Shown: positions 27,412 to 36,420, numbered from the stretch's first letter. The stretch: DNA of 64,000 nt from Fodinisporobacter ferrooxydans (GCF_022818495.1 NZ_CP089291.1:2993501-3057500), one strand, 5' to 3'. Program-made: numbers and translations. The notes: generated by a model not told the origin, from the letters alone.

Positions 27412-28035
27412 TTGGCAATGAATATTGAAGCATCAAAAAAGCATCCGTTTTTTGAGTATCTTGTTTCTGAAACAGACGATAAAATCATACAAGCCACAAA
27501 TTTTATGAATTCCATCAGAGATTTGATTAAACTTTGCGGAGACGATCCCGATCGGGATGGACTTTTCGAAACTCCGAAGCGTGTCTTGCATGCTTTTCTT
27601 GAGTATACGGAAGGGTATCGGGAGGATCCCAAAAATCATCTGAAAAAAACGTTTGATGTGGATCACAAACAATTGGTTTTGGTTAAGGATATTGAATTCT
27701 ACTCCATGTGTGAACATCATTTTGCACCGTTTTTTGGAGTTGCTCACGTTGGATATATACCAGATGCAAAAATTACCGGCTTGTCAAAAATTGCTCGTAC
27801 GGTTGACGGGTATGCAAAGCGGTTTCAAGTGCAAGAGCGCCTGACCAATGAAATCGCTGAAGCAATTGAAGAAATTCTCGAACCGAAGGGTACGATGGTC
27901 GTCATTGAGGCAAAACATATGTGTATGTGTGGACGAGGAATTAAAAAATCAGATGCTGCGACAATCACTACATCCGTTCACGGTATTTTTGAAAATCAGT
28001 CTGACAAACGTGCTGAATTTTTATCGCTTCTCTAA
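27412..28035 (+). CDS. folE: GTP cyclohydrolase I (type IA)
   Basis: Opens the GTP ring to 7,8-dihydroneopterin triphosphate, the first step of folate synthesis. 207 residues with zinc ligands Cys100 and His103 ([11 protein letters not shown]) and Cys171 (HMCMCGRG), and the QVQERLT block. Either the TTG at 27412 (GAGGTGG six bases ahead) or the ATG two codons later is the start. No other folate gene is adjacent; the neighbours are metal regulators and iron uptake. Confidence 0.95.
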   Translation: MAMNIEASKKHPFFEYLVSETDDKIIQATNFMNSIRDLIKLCGDDPDRDGLFETPKRVLHAFLEYTEGYREDPKNHLKKTFDVDHKQLVLVKDIEFYSMCEHHFAPFFGVAHVGYIPDAKITGLSKIARTVDGYAKRFQVQERLTNEIAEAIEEILEPKGTMVVIEAKHMCMCGRGIKKSDAATITTSVHGIFENQSDKRAEFLSLL

Positions 28036-28087
28036 AAATATATATTACAACTTGACGAATCCTCATAATTTGCATAAAATAATCGTG

Positions 28088-28107
28088 TGATTAGGTTTGC
28101 CTAATCA
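28088..28107. promoter_or_regulatory. DtxR/MntR-type operator-like palindrome
   Basis: Perfect inverted repeat TGATTAGG-TTTG-CCTAATCA. The core TTAGGTTTGCCTAA resembles DtxR-family boxes (TTAGG...CCTAA). It lies in the 333-bp gap between folE and the iron permease gene, 1.7 kb from a DtxR-family gene. There is no T-run after it, which argues against a terminator. Confidence 0.55.
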
Positions 28108-28188
28108 TTTATGCGAATTTCAAATCGTATGGTTTGCTCGACACTCGTTCATGATTGATGAAAGAGGGTCATATTTTTTGAGTGTAAT

Positions 28189-28204
28189 TGAGAATCATTA
28201 TCGA
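28189..28204. promoter_or_regulatory. Fur box 1 upstream of the iron permease gene
   Basis: TGAGAATCATTATCGA closely matches the 7-1-7 Fur consensus TGATAATNATTATCA. Confidence 0.7.
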
Positions 28205-28308
28205 TACTAGGATAGGATTAGGAGTAGATGATAATAGGATACTGAAATGGAATGAATGAGTTTACAAGTAGAAACATCGATAAAATGCATTCTTTTTTTA
28301 TTTGATAT

Positions 28309-28323
28309 TGAGAATGATTATCA
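28309..28323. promoter_or_regulatory. Fur box 2 upstream of the iron permease gene
   Basis: TGAGAATGATTATCA differs from the 7-1-7 Fur consensus at one base and lies 46 bp before the permease start codon, where binding would block initiation. Confidence 0.8.
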
Positions 28324-28368
28324 ATGTTAAATAAAAGGGACTTGTGATTGAATAAGGGGGAAAATTTC

Positions 28369-29871
28369 ATGCGTAGGAAAATAAGGGACAGGAAAATAAG
28401 CCGCGCCTTATTCCTGTTCGTATTGGCGGTCGTGTTTATTTTGCCAATATCGGCACAAGCTGCCAGCCAAGGAACGGAGAATTTGACACAGGCCGAAACA
28501 ATTGTCGATAAGGCATTGTCAGAGGCGAACCAAGGTCATCTATCGCAAGCAAAAGATACATATCAGAAATTTCCGGATATGTGGTTAAAAATCGAAGATA
28601 GCGTGAAGACGGAATCGGGTCAGGCTTACAGCGACATTGAATTAAATATGGGTCAAGTGGATTACGCTCTTATACAGAATAAACAACCGGGAATTGTCAA
28701 GGCTCTGCAAGGTCTGAAAGATGTGAATGAAAGATTCATTCATGGACAATACGCAAAAGGCGAACAGTTCAAGAAAGAATCGATCACACTTGGCGATTTT
28801 TTAAACATGTTGCAAGAAACCAAGAAACAAACACAAAATCACGATCAGCAAGCGGCACTTCAAGATATTGGGAAGGTTCGGCAATCATGGCTGAGTGTAG
28901 AAGGTGTTGTTGTTGCACAGTCAGCGAGCATCTATGGCGATTCGGAACGGGATATGGTGACAATCAATGCGATGATTGCGGCAGGCAATGATCAAGGCGC
29001 AGCTCAAATATTGGATCGGATGATTCAATATTTGACTCCACTGGCTACGAAAACAGGATATACGATTTGGGATGCCGCGATGATTCCGATTCGCGAAGGG
29101 CTAGAGGCATTGCTTGTTGTGGCGGCATTGCTTGCATTCGTTAAAAAATCGAATCAAAGCAAAGGAAAAGTATGGATCTGGAGCGGAGTATTCGGCGGTC
29201 TCGGAGTCAGTGCGATTTTAGCCGTGGTTGTGAAGCTTGTATTCTCATCCGGAGCGTTTGGCAACAATAACTTTCTGATTTCCGGCTGGACGGGTGTGAT
29301 CGCTGCCGCCATGCTGTTATACATGGCTTATTGGCTGCATAGTCAGTCGAATATAAAAGATTGGCAAAAATACCTGCGCACCCAAAGTCAATCGGCTGTG
29401 GATACAGGAAGACTTGTTTCCCTTGGCGTCCTGTCATTTCTTGCCGTCTTTCGCGAAGGGACGGAAACTGTTTTGTTTATCATTGGGATGATCAATCAGA
29501 TCAGCATTCAAAATCTCATACTTGGCCTGTTGCTCGGGCTCGGAATATTAGCTGTCCTTGCTTTTCTGATGCTCGTCGTCGGAATCAAGCTCCCGATGCG
29601 GCCGTTTTTCATGGTTTCCAGTTTCATTGTGTTCTATTTATGTTTGAAATTTACTGGGATGGGGATCCATAGTTTGCAACTGGCAGGAACCTTGCCTTCA
29701 ACAACGGCGCCTCTTCCCAGCGTGGATTTCATAGCGCTCTATCCATCCTGGGAGAGCAGCATCCCGCAAATTCTGTTAGTGTTGTTCGCGCTATGTATGG
29801 TTTTCTGGAAAAACCGTCCGATGAAATGGACGAAAAAAGATCAACATCAGCAAATTACTGTAAATCACTGA
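28369..29871 (+). CDS. FTR1/EfeU-family iron permease with extracytoplasmic N-domain
   Basis: High-affinity iron permease, 500 residues. A signal peptide (cleavage near AQAAS) leads to a helical extracytoplasmic domain of about 200 residues made of two similar halves (DMWLKIEDSV and QSWLSVEGVV stretches). A seven-helix FTR1 domain follows, with both iron-site motifs REGLE (first half) and REGTE (second half). The architecture resembles B. subtilis YwbL/EfeU. The start has AAGGGGG ahead. Two Fur boxes and a DtxR-like box lie upstream. No EfeB peroxidase follows; a small lipoprotein gene does. Confidence 0.92.
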   Translation: MRRKIRDRKISRALFLFVLAVVFILPISAQAASQGTENLTQAETIVDKALSEANQGHLSQAKDTYQKFPDMWLKIEDSVKTESGQAYSDIELNMGQVDYALIQNKQPGIVKALQGLKDVNERFIHGQYAKGEQFKKESITLGDFLNMLQETKKQTQNHDQQAALQDIGKVRQSWLSVEGVVVAQSASIYGDSERDMVTINAMIAAGNDQGAAQILDRMIQYLTPLATKTGYTIWDAAMIPIREGLEALLVVAALLAFVKKSNQSKGKVWIWSGVFGGLGVSAILAVVVKLVFSSGAFGNNNFLISGWTGVIAAAMLLYMAYWLHSQSNIKDWQKYLRTQSQSAVDTGRLVSLGVLSFLAVFREGTETVLFIIGMINQISIQNLILGLLLGLGILAVLAFLMLVVGIKLPMRPFFMVSSFIVFYLCLKFTGMGIHSLQLAGTLPSTTAPLPSVDFIALYPSWESSIPQILLVLFALCMVFWKNRPMKWTKKDQHQQITVNH

Positions 29872-29950
29872 TTGCAGTCAATCATTGCGATCAACAAACC
29901 AATATCAATAAATCAATACATTATCATTTCAGGCAAAGGGGAAATTTGTT

Positions 29951-30421
29951 ATGAAATCAACTCGTTCACTTATGATTGTATCTCTTGTCGGCACCGTGTT
30001 TTTATTTGGATGCGGCGCCAACAATGCAGCATCAGGCTCCAATGGCAACGGGAGCACTGCTCAAACAACACAACAGGCGTCACAAGGGACATCTTCCGCG
30101 TCAGATAAATCGAATGCCTCTGCAACGGATATAAAATCAGGTGTTGCAAAGATGCTTTCGGTTGCAACGGATCTCAAAAAGCAAATTGAAGCGGGTGATG
30201 AAGCAAAAGTCAAGAGTACCGGGCCACAATTGGAAGATGCTTGGCATTCCTTTGAGGATAGCGTTAAGGCAAAATACCCGGATCAATATGCGGGCGTCGA
30301 AAAATTTCTGGATCCAACTGTAGCAGGTTCGAAAATAAGTCCGCTGGATAAGCAGACACTTTCCAAATTGGATGATCAGTTGATTCAAACATTAAATGAC
30401 CTGGCACAAAAAGTTCAGTAG
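29951..30421 (+). CDS. Small helical lipoprotein, stand-alone copy of the permease N-domain
   Basis: A 156-residue lipoprotein: signal with lipobox LFGC (Cys about 21), a Ser/Gly/Asn/Thr-rich tether to about residue 55, then a helical module. That module (LEDAWHSFEDSVKAKYPDQY) resembles the repeated halves of the permease N-terminal domain upstream (W..ED.VK pattern). It may capture or hand over iron at the cell surface in place of EfeO. AAAGGGGAAA precedes the ATG, and the gene lies 79 bp behind the permease, before a terminator. Confidence 0.75.
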   Translation: MKSTRSLMIVSLVGTVFLFGCGANNAASGSNGNGSTAQTTQQASQGTSSASDKSNASATDIKSGVAKMLSVATDLKKQIEAGDEAKVKSTGPQLEDAWHSFEDSVKAKYPDQYAGVEKFLDPTVAGSKISPLDKQTLSKLDDQLIQTLNDLAQKVQ

Positions 30422-30430
30422 AAACGCTCG

Positions 30431-30462
30431 AAAAGGCCATAGAAAATATCTATGGCCTTTTC
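30431..30462 (+). terminator. Terminator of the iron-uptake operon
   Basis: Stem AAAAGGCCATAG/CTATGGCCTTTT, 12 bp with no mismatch, shortly after the lipoprotein stop. The A- and T-runs make it potentially bidirectional, though the methyltransferase gene on the other strand ends about 90 bp further on. Confidence 0.88.
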
Positions 30463-30551
30463 CGGGTAATTTTTGTATTTTCAGAAATATCCATCACAGA
30501 ATGGCTTATTTTTTGAATAAGAACGATCCCATTCGTTTTTCATCATTTGAT

Positions 30552-31133
30552 TCATTCACTTATTTTACACGTAAATTGATCTCCCGAACCAATCGGGACT
30601 GTTACGGAAGATCCGTCTTCAAGTATGTCCACTGTCACTTTATATGCTTCAATCCCTAATACACCTTCATGTGACAGCATATTGTCGGCCACAATCAGAC
30701 CGCCTTTACGCATTTTAGGCCAAAGCATACTTAAGTAAAATATATATTCATCTTTCATTGCATCGATAAAAACAAAATCCCATGGACCATCCAGCCGCTC
30801 AATCGTTTCCAATGCATTTCCTTCCAGCAGTTCAATATAATCAGATAAGCCAGCTTCGTCAAACGACTGTTTGGCTAATTGTATTTTAAATGGACTTAAT
30901 TCGCATGTGGTCACTTTTCCGCCGTTCTCCCGCGCTGCATCTGCAAGAAATAGCGTGGAATAGCCGCTTGATGTGCCAATTTCCAAAATTCGTTTTGCAC
31001 CACTATGTCGTAATACTATATTAAGGAGCAATCCGGTTTCTTTTGAAATATGCCAAAGCCCCTCTTCTAAGTTTGGGTTTTTTTCGAGTTCCTCTAGTTT
31101 CTGAAGTACGCTCCATACCCGTTCATCTTTCAC
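30552..31133 (-). CDS. Class I SAM-dependent O-methyltransferase
   Basis: A 193-residue methyltransferase of the caffeoyl-CoA/catechol O-methyltransferase family. SAM motif I ILEIGTSSGYST, the CELSPFKIQLA acidic block, and the metal-binding block FVFIDAMKDEY followed by VADNML. The GTG start is chosen because GGAGGAG precedes it. Substrate unknown. It is divergent from a Rieske oxygenase gene, but a link between the two is speculative. Confidence 0.88.
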   Translation of the reverse strand: MKDERVWSVLQKLEELEKNPNLEEGLWHISKETGLLLNIVLRHSGAKRILEIGTSSGYSTLFLADAARENGGKVTTCELSPFKIQLAKQSFDEAGLSDYIELLEGNALETIERLDGPWDFVFIDAMKDEYIFYLSMLWPKMRKGGLIVADNMLSHEGVLGIEAYKVTVDILEDGSSVTVPIGSGDQFTCKISE

Positions 31134-31307
31134 AGAATCTCCTCCGTTTTCAACAACTAGGCTCAAATGGAACCAAGTCATATATAGTACGATTATGAGT
31201 CTAAAATTGCTACTCCACTACTCTTGCTTTCGATCTCGTGCATCTGCCTAACACATGAGACGGATTCTCCACATATTTTTAAATAGAAAACTGTCAGGGG
31301 GATCTTT

Positions 31308-32294
31308 ATGCAGAACGCTTGGTACATTGCTGCGACGAGTGAAGAACTGAAAGAGGGAATTCTTCCGCGTACGATTCTATCTAGAGATATCTTGCTCTAT
31401 AGAGATTCAAAAGGAATTGCACATGCGTTAAAAAATCAATGTGTCCATCGGGGGGCCAGGTTGTCTGACGGGAAAATTCATGAGGATTGTATTGTTTGCC
31501 CTTTTCACGGCTGGGAATTTTTCAGTGATGGACAATGCATGTACATTCCGGCGAATGGAACGAATGCAAGTATTCCAACAGGCGCGAAAGTCGAAAGCTA
31601 TCCAGTATGTGAAACGGCCGGATTTGTTTGGGTATATATCGGCAAACAAAATCATGTTCAAGAGCTTGCATTGCCCAAAGAGGCAACAAGTCCTTCCTTT
31701 AGAGGCGTGCCTTTTTCTGCAGAATGGAATGCACATGTAACAAGGGTTGTTGAAAGTATTCTCGATGTATCCCATTTGCCATTTGTACATCCAAACTCTA
31801 CAGGTGACGTAAACCCGATCGTTGATGGACCGGATTTTGAAGTTACCGAAAGGCACATTCGAATTGAGGCGCAAGCGTTCCACCCGCTGCTCAAAACTCC
31901 GTTGAATCAAGTGGAGGAAAGAGGTTCGTCAACCATTCTATTTTCATTCCCGAATCAAATTTTATTGCGTACAAATATGGTAAAAGATAATGGACATCAA
32001 ATGTGTACCTATCTTTCCTTTACTCCGGTAAATGACGAAACAATTAAAATATATGGCCTTGCATTGCGCAATTTTCTGTTAGATGTCGACTTGATCGACG
32101 AAATCCACTATGAACATAACGTAAAAGTCCTTGAAGAGGATCGGCCCATTGTGGAAGGTCTAAAACCGAAAATATCACCGCTGGATCTTTCAAAAGAAAA
32201 ACACGTTCGTTCTGATGGGCCGCAAGTCCGTTTCAGAATCATGTTTCGAAAAGCGCTTGAAGAGGAATTGCTTGAAGAGGAATTTCAGGAATAA
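31308..32294 (+). CDS. Rieske-type non-haem iron oxygenase, alpha subunit
   Basis: A 328-residue ring-hydroxylating or demethylating oxygenase. Rieske [2Fe-2S] ligands Cys45, His47, Cys64, His67 (CVHRG, CPFHGW), and the mononuclear iron site Asp153-His156-His161 (DVSHLPFVH). Length and layout resemble the vanillate-demethylase/pheophorbide-oxygenase group. No reductase or ferredoxin gene is adjacent, so electrons must come from elsewhere. Substrate unknown. Confidence 0.88.
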   Translation: MQNAWYIAATSEELKEGILPRTILSRDILLYRDSKGIAHALKNQCVHRGARLSDGKIHEDCIVCPFHGWEFFSDGQCMYIPANGTNASIPTGAKVESYPVCETAGFVWVYIGKQNHVQELALPKEATSPSFRGVPFSAEWNAHVTRVVESILDVSHLPFVHPNSTGDVNPIVDGPDFEVTERHIRIEAQAFHPLLKTPLNQVEERGSSTILFSFPNQILLRTNMVKDNGHQMCTYLSFTPVNDETIKIYGLALRNFLLDVDLIDEIHYEHNVKVLEEDRPIVEGLKPKISPLDLSKEKHVRSDGPQVRFRIMFRKALEEELLEEEFQE

Positions 32295-32423
32295 TTGTTT
32301 TTCTCGTAGGCATACGTACTTGAGGTATACTAAATGGAGCAGCTTCATTTTCATTTTGAAAGAGATGTGATCGCAATGGCGAAAAAGGATGTCTGACTTT
32401 GAGGATACGAATACGATACAGTC

Positions 32424-33032
32424 GTGTACGACTGGAAAGATGGATTGCCTAGCATAACACAAATACCTTCCGGTGTGCTTTTGACATTTGATGACGGACC
32501 ATCTGAGTATGTGATACCATTATTAAATATTCTGAAGCGTAAACATGTAATGGCGTTTTTCTTCTGGCTGGGTGAGAATCTATCGCCATCTCAATCGATA
32601 TCGCAGGTACTCGCAGAAGGACACGGGATTGGGAGTCATGGATTTCATCATAAAATATTGTCTGATTTATCGTATCAAGAACAATATTGGGAAATTCAAC
32701 AGAGTAAAGTCGCATTGGAAAACTGCATACAATCACCCATTCGGTTTTTCCGGCCGCCAAATGGCAGAATGAATGAAGATACAATTGCAATCGCAAAATC
32801 TTTCCATCTGCATTGCGTAAGATGGAATATTGGTTCATGGGACTGGGCTCATGCTCATGATCCGGATACAATTGCCGATCATGTGGTCGGACATGTTTCA
32901 TCCGGTTCTATCGTGCTATTGCATGAACTTCCGCAAACCGTAATCATTCTGGAGCAGTTGATTGATCGGATCCGGGAGAAAGGGCTGGACTTTGCCGGGC
33001 CCGAAGCGTTGGATTTGCGTGTTGGATTGTAA
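32424..33032 (+). CDS. Polysaccharide deacetylase (NodB domain, CE4)
   Basis: A 202-residue single NodB domain with catalytic/metal residues in TFDDGPS and the His pair of GSHGFHH, then RPPNGR and the C-terminal LLHE motif. No signal peptide is seen, so it may act in the cytoplasm or need an unrecognised exit route. The start is uncertain: GTG at 32424 lacks a close ribosome-binding site. The next gene on the same strand, 60 bp on, is a glycosyltransferase. Confidence 0.85.
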   Translation: MYDWKDGLPSITQIPSGVLLTFDDGPSEYVIPLLNILKRKHVMAFFFWLGENLSPSQSISQVLAEGHGIGSHGFHHKILSDLSYQEQYWEIQQSKVALENCIQSPIRFFRPPNGRMNEDTIAIAKSFHLHCVRWNIGSWDWAHAHDPDTIADHVVGHVSSGSIVLLHELPQTVIILEQLIDRIREKGLDFAGPEALDLRVGL

Positions 33033-33092
33033 ACTTAGACAAGCTTTTGTTTCATTTCGATTCATGATTCTATTCATTAGGAAGGGCAATAC

Positions 33093-34094
33093 ATGAGAGT
33101 ACGACTTGTTACACCTTATTACCATGTTCCACGGGGAAATTCAATAACCGTAAGAAGAATTGCACAGGGTTTGAAAACATTCCATATAGAAGTAGAGGTT
33201 GTCTCTTTAGACAGTGAACAGATTCTTGAAGAATCAAATGCCGATCTGATTCATGGATTTCATGCATACCGATTTTGTGCATATTTGGAGAATCAGAAAA
33301 CAGCCCGTCAGCCGTACATTGTAACGTTAACAGGTACGGACCTGAACTACGACCTATCGAATCGGGAACGAAAGGAAAAAGTTAGAAATACATTAATCGG
33401 CGCCAAAGCCGTTCATGTTTTTAGCGAGGGTGACAAGAGTCGACTGCTGCAGCATTTGCCTGCCGTTCAAAATAAAACGGTCATTATTCCTCAAGGTGTC
33501 GGAGATTTTGCGATTCAAGAAAGTCATTTTCGAAAAGAAGCGGGCACGTTTGTAATTCTTTTGCCTGCGGGCATTCGAAAAGTAAAGAATATTCCGGCGG
33601 CCATTTCGATGTTAGAACCGCTACATATGGAGATGCCGAACATTCGCTTATGGATTTGCGGGCCTGTCATCGAAGAGGAAGAATGGTCAAAAGTACAGAT
33701 GCTTATACGTCGAAATCAAGATTGGATCGAGTATATAGGCCAAGTACCCCACGCAGAGATGGGTGCTCTTTATCGATGCGCCGATCTTGTTTTGAATACG
33801 TCGCTGGCAGAAGGACAACCTGCCGCGCTCCTGGAAGCCATGTATCTCGGAATTCCGGTAGTAGCATCGAATATTCCAGGGAATCGCAGCATTTTGGTGA
33901 ATGAGGAAACGGGTTTGTTGTATCATGACGAAAAAGAGTTTATTCGCTATTGCAAAACGATTATGTTTGATGTCAGTTTTAAAAACGATTTGATTTCCCG
34001 CGCGATGGCGTATGTGCGAACGAAACATACGGCAGAAAAGGAAATTCAGGCATTTATCTCCTTGTACCAAGGGATTTTGTCGAGTGTACGTTAG
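33093..34094 (+). CDS. GT4-family glycosyltransferase
   Basis: A 333-residue retaining glycosyltransferase with the GT-B fold: N-terminal LVTPYYHVPRGNS loop, central LTGTDLNYDL, and the C-terminal donor-binding motif EGQPAALLEAM. A GGAAGGGC site precedes the ATG. Paired with a deacetylase gene, it may build a modified surface or thiol-type glycoside. It resembles BshA-like enzymes in fold only, and no LmbE-type BshB is next to it. Confidence 0.82.
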   Translation: MRVRLVTPYYHVPRGNSITVRRIAQGLKTFHIEVEVVSLDSEQILEESNADLIHGFHAYRFCAYLENQKTARQPYIVTLTGTDLNYDLSNRERKEKVRNTLIGAKAVHVFSEGDKSRLLQHLPAVQNKTVIIPQGVGDFAIQESHFRKEAGTFVILLPAGIRKVKNIPAAISMLEPLHMEMPNIRLWICGPVIEEEEWSKVQMLIRRNQDWIEYIGQVPHAEMGALYRCADLVLNTSLAEGQPAALLEAMYLGIPVVASNIPGNRSILVNEETGLLYHDEKEFIRYCKTIMFDVSFKNDLISRAMAYVRTKHTAEKEIQAFISLYQGILSSVR

Positions 34095-34199
34095 TTCATG
34101 CAATGAACCGTTGCAGATGGATTCGGATGGGAACATAAGGTTCCCGGAAAGATAACTCGCGCTAACTGCCAAAGCAGCAAGTTCGGCTATGTATTGAAG

Positions 34200-34229
34200 A
34201 ATCAGATGGAGACAATATTCCACCTGATT
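34200..34229. terminator. Hairpin between convergent genes
   Basis: AATCAGATGGA pairs with TCCACCTGATT across eight bases. On the minus strand the single irregular pair becomes G-U, so it is more stable in the transcript of the HAD phosphatase gene, which ends 45 bp before it. There is no strong T-run. Confidence 0.4.
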
Positions 34230-34273
34230 CAAGTTTCACTTAATGGTGTCAAATGTCAAATGTTCAACTGATT

Positions 34274-35026
34274 TTACTTGTGAATTTTCATGTTTTGCAG
34301 CAAGAATTCAATACAGCGGGCCACACCGTGATCGACATGGCTCGCTGTGACATGGTCTGCTATATTTTTTACCGCCTGTTGTGCATTTCCCATTGCGACG
34401 CCAAATCCGGCCCACTCAATCATTGCTATATCGTTGAGGCTGTCTCCAATGGCGACTACCTGATCGGATGGTATCTCAAGGTAGTCGCAAACTTTTTGCA
34501 GTCCGAATGATTTGGTGATTCCCTTTGGATTTACTTCAATATTTAAGGGATCGGAGTTTGTCAGTTCCCAATCTCCCCGTTTGGAAAGTTCGTTCCAAAT
34601 GCGGTTGATTTGTTCCGGACGATCCGATTGAAACCCGAATTTTAGCCAGTCATATGACGCAATCGATTCTGGAAACGAATCCGATTGAAATCGTTGCTCC
34701 ACGGAATACGCCCAGTATTCGATCTCGTAGCGAAGTGCCAGATCATGCAAAAAATGGACATCGGGACTCGAAAGAATATGCCTTTCCAGCAATTCTCCTT
34801 GAATGGTCCAAACTTCACTGCCATTTGTTGTTACCAAAGGCGCTTTTAAACCAAGCTCTTCAGCAAATGGAAGAATATTTTTAATATGCCGTCCGGTTGC
34901 TATCGTTACTTCGATGCCAACTTCCATTGCGTGTTTTACAGCAAGTCGATTTTCCTCAGAAATTGCACCTTGTTTATTCAGCAATGTTCCGTCCATGTCT
35001 AAAGCAATCAAACTCCAACGATTCAT
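34274..35026 (-). CDS. HAD-superfamily (Cof-type) sugar-phosphate phosphatase
   Basis: A 250-residue HAD hydrolase, type IIB cap. Motif I LDMDGTLL, motif II TTNGSE, and motifs III/IV in KSFGLQ and GDSLNDIAMIEWAG. The start ATG follows GGGGAGGAAGG. These enzymes dephosphorylate sugar phosphates or flavin/pyridoxal phosphates with broad specificity. It stands alone. Confidence 0.9.
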   Translation of the reverse strand: MNRWSLIALDMDGTLLNKQGAISEENRLAVKHAMEVGIEVTIATGRHIKNILPFAEELGLKAPLVTTNGSEVWTIQGELLERHILSSPDVHFLHDLALRYEIEYWAYSVEQRFQSDSFPESIASYDWLKFGFQSDRPEQINRIWNELSKRGDWELTNSDPLNIEVNPKGITKSFGLQKVCDYLEIPSDQVVAIGDSLNDIAMIEWAGFGVAMGNAQQAVKNIADHVTASHVDHGVARCIEFLLQNMKIHK

Positions 35027-35233
35027 ATGGCTTTCCTTCCTCCCCTGCAACCTATCATAGTCTCTCGGTATTTGTTTCTTTGAGTACCCTCCATGTTGAA
35101 TTACATTTTACAGTAATGAACTGCTTAGAGTCTACAGCATTGTCGGGAGCTTTTCTTTCCCGTTTACGAAATGGAATGGCAATGTATGGGCAAAATAGTC
35201 ACACGAATTTCGCAAAAAGGAAAACATCAGGTA

Positions 35234-35262
35234 GTGACATTTCCTAGTCAGGAACTTATAAT
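35234..35262 (+). promoter_or_regulatory. Sigma-A promoter of the antiterminator gene
   Basis: GTGACA, a 17-bp spacer and TATAAT, 36 bp before the glcT-like start. The spacer holds the inverted repeat TTCCT-AGTC-AGGAA, a possible operator. Confidence 0.6.
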
Positions 35263-35298
35263 CAGTTTGTTAAAAGGCTATCAAATAGGGTGTGTCGT

Positions 35299-36165
35299 AT
35301 GTCCGAGGTAAAGCGGTATCAACTAAAGAAAATTTTAAGCAATAATGCCCTGTTGGCTGTTGATGCATCGCAAACGGAAGTCATCTTGCTCGGCAAGGGA
35401 ATCGGTTTTCAGCGAAAAAAGGGCGATTGGATTGGCCTGGAGCAAGTGGAAAAACTGTTTTTATCTCCTTCCGATCAAAACCGGGATGCCATGTTGCGAC
35501 TTTTCGCGGAGACAGATGAAGATGTCATCCGGGCGACGAGTGATTTTATACAGTATGCAGAAAACAAATTGCAATTAAAATTTACGCAGCAATTTTTAAT
35601 CACGCTATTCGATCATATCGGATTTGCCATTAAGCGGCTGCAGCAAGGAATTCAAATACGGAATCCTTTTTTGCATGAAGTTCGGGCATTGTATCCCAAA
35701 GAGTATTCACTGGCATTGGAAGGCATCAAGATGCTTGCGAACCGGCTGAAAATTAAAATTCCGGAGGATGAAGTCGGCTTTATCGCACTCCACTTGCATG
35801 GTGCAGGAACACATCAAACGATAGAAAAGATTAATAAATATTCAACATTAATTGCAAAATTAATCGCAATCATAGAATCTGAGCTTTTGACGGAAATCGA
35901 TAAAACAACTGCCGATTATTCCCGCTTGCTGACACATTTGCGTTTTGCTGTGGACCGGGCCGAAAAAGACCAGCCATTAGGGGAAAATCATCCTCTCAGC
36001 ACGTTGTTGCAAAAAGAATATCCGGTGTGCTACAATTTGAGCTGGAAGCTGATCAAAATTTTGCAGAAGGAATTGCAAAAGAAGATTCCGGAAGCGGAAG
36101 CCAGCTATCTGACTTTACACATTCAACGTTTATACGATCATACAAACATTAAGAACAAGTCTTGA
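35299..36165 (+). CDS. glcT: BglG/GlcT-family transcription antiterminator
   Basis: RNA-binding antiterminator controlled by PTS phosphorylation. The 288-residue protein has an N-terminal CAT RNA-binding domain (about 1-55, KKILSNNALLAVDA) and two PRD domains with their regulatory histidines (first in LFDHIGFAIKRL, second with LHLHGAG; PRD2 with HLRFAVDRA and TLHIQRL). The ATG at 35299 is favoured over a GTG three codons upstream. It stands directly before ptsG, whose leader has the RNA antiterminator/terminator pair, so it is the ptsG regulator. Confidence 0.9.
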   Translation: MSEVKRYQLKKILSNNALLAVDASQTEVILLGKGIGFQRKKGDWIGLEQVEKLFLSPSDQNRDAMLRLFAETDEDVIRATSDFIQYAENKLQLKFTQQFLITLFDHIGFAIKRLQQGIQIRNPFLHEVRALYPKEYSLALEGIKMLANRLKIKIPEDEVGFIALHLHGAGTHQTIEKINKYSTLIAKLIAIIESELLTEIDKTTADYSRLLTHLRFAVDRAEKDQPLGENHPLSTLLQKEYPVCYNLSWKLIKILQKELQKKIPEAEASYLTLHIQRLYDHTNIKNKS

Positions 36166-36252
36166 AGATTGCATTTTTTGAGTTTGATGTCAAGTTTGAG
36201 GCCAATTTTGAGATTGGTGTCAATGCATTTAAAAATTGAATGAATGCTTAAA

Positions 36253-36407
36253 GTGCGTGTTCAAAAAGTGGTTAAGTAAGACACAAGGAGTGCGAAGCCG
36301 AAGCACGAAAAGGCGACGGAGTGTACGTGTTTGGTACATGAGTAAGCCTTTTTGGGATTCGGCAAAGCAATCCGCCGTGGAGTTTTGACTACTTTTTGAA
36401 CATCCTC
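36253..36407 (+). mobile_element. MITE copy 1 (155 bp)
   Basis: Begins GTGCGTGTTCAAAAAGT and ends with the near-inverse ACTTTTTGAACATCCTC, giving imperfect terminal inverted repeats of about 24 bp. Flanked by a 5-bp direct duplication, TTAAA (36248-36252 and 36408-36412). No coding capacity. It sits between glcT and the ptsG antiterminator, in the place where the ptsG promoter is expected. Confidence 0.88.
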
Positions 36408-36413
36408 TTAAAG
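36385..36413 (+). promoter_or_regulatory. Hybrid ptsG promoter with -35 box inside the MITE
   Basis: TTGACT at 36385-36390 is the element's own sequence. Exactly 17 bp later, just outside the element, the duplicated target supplies TTAAAG as a -10 (weak). Transcription would begin near 36420, at the first base of the antiterminator. The pre-insertion -35 position would have held GCATTT, a poor match. Confidence 0.45.
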
Positions 36414-36420
36414 ATCTTTC

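Noticed and set aside
28088-28107. folE terminator
   Set aside because: The palindrome is followed by TTTATG rather than a T-run and its core fits a DtxR-type operator better.
32424-34094. Bacillithiol BshA/BshB pair
   Set aside because: The hydrolase is NodB-type, not LmbE-type, and the glycosyltransferase has only general GT4 features.
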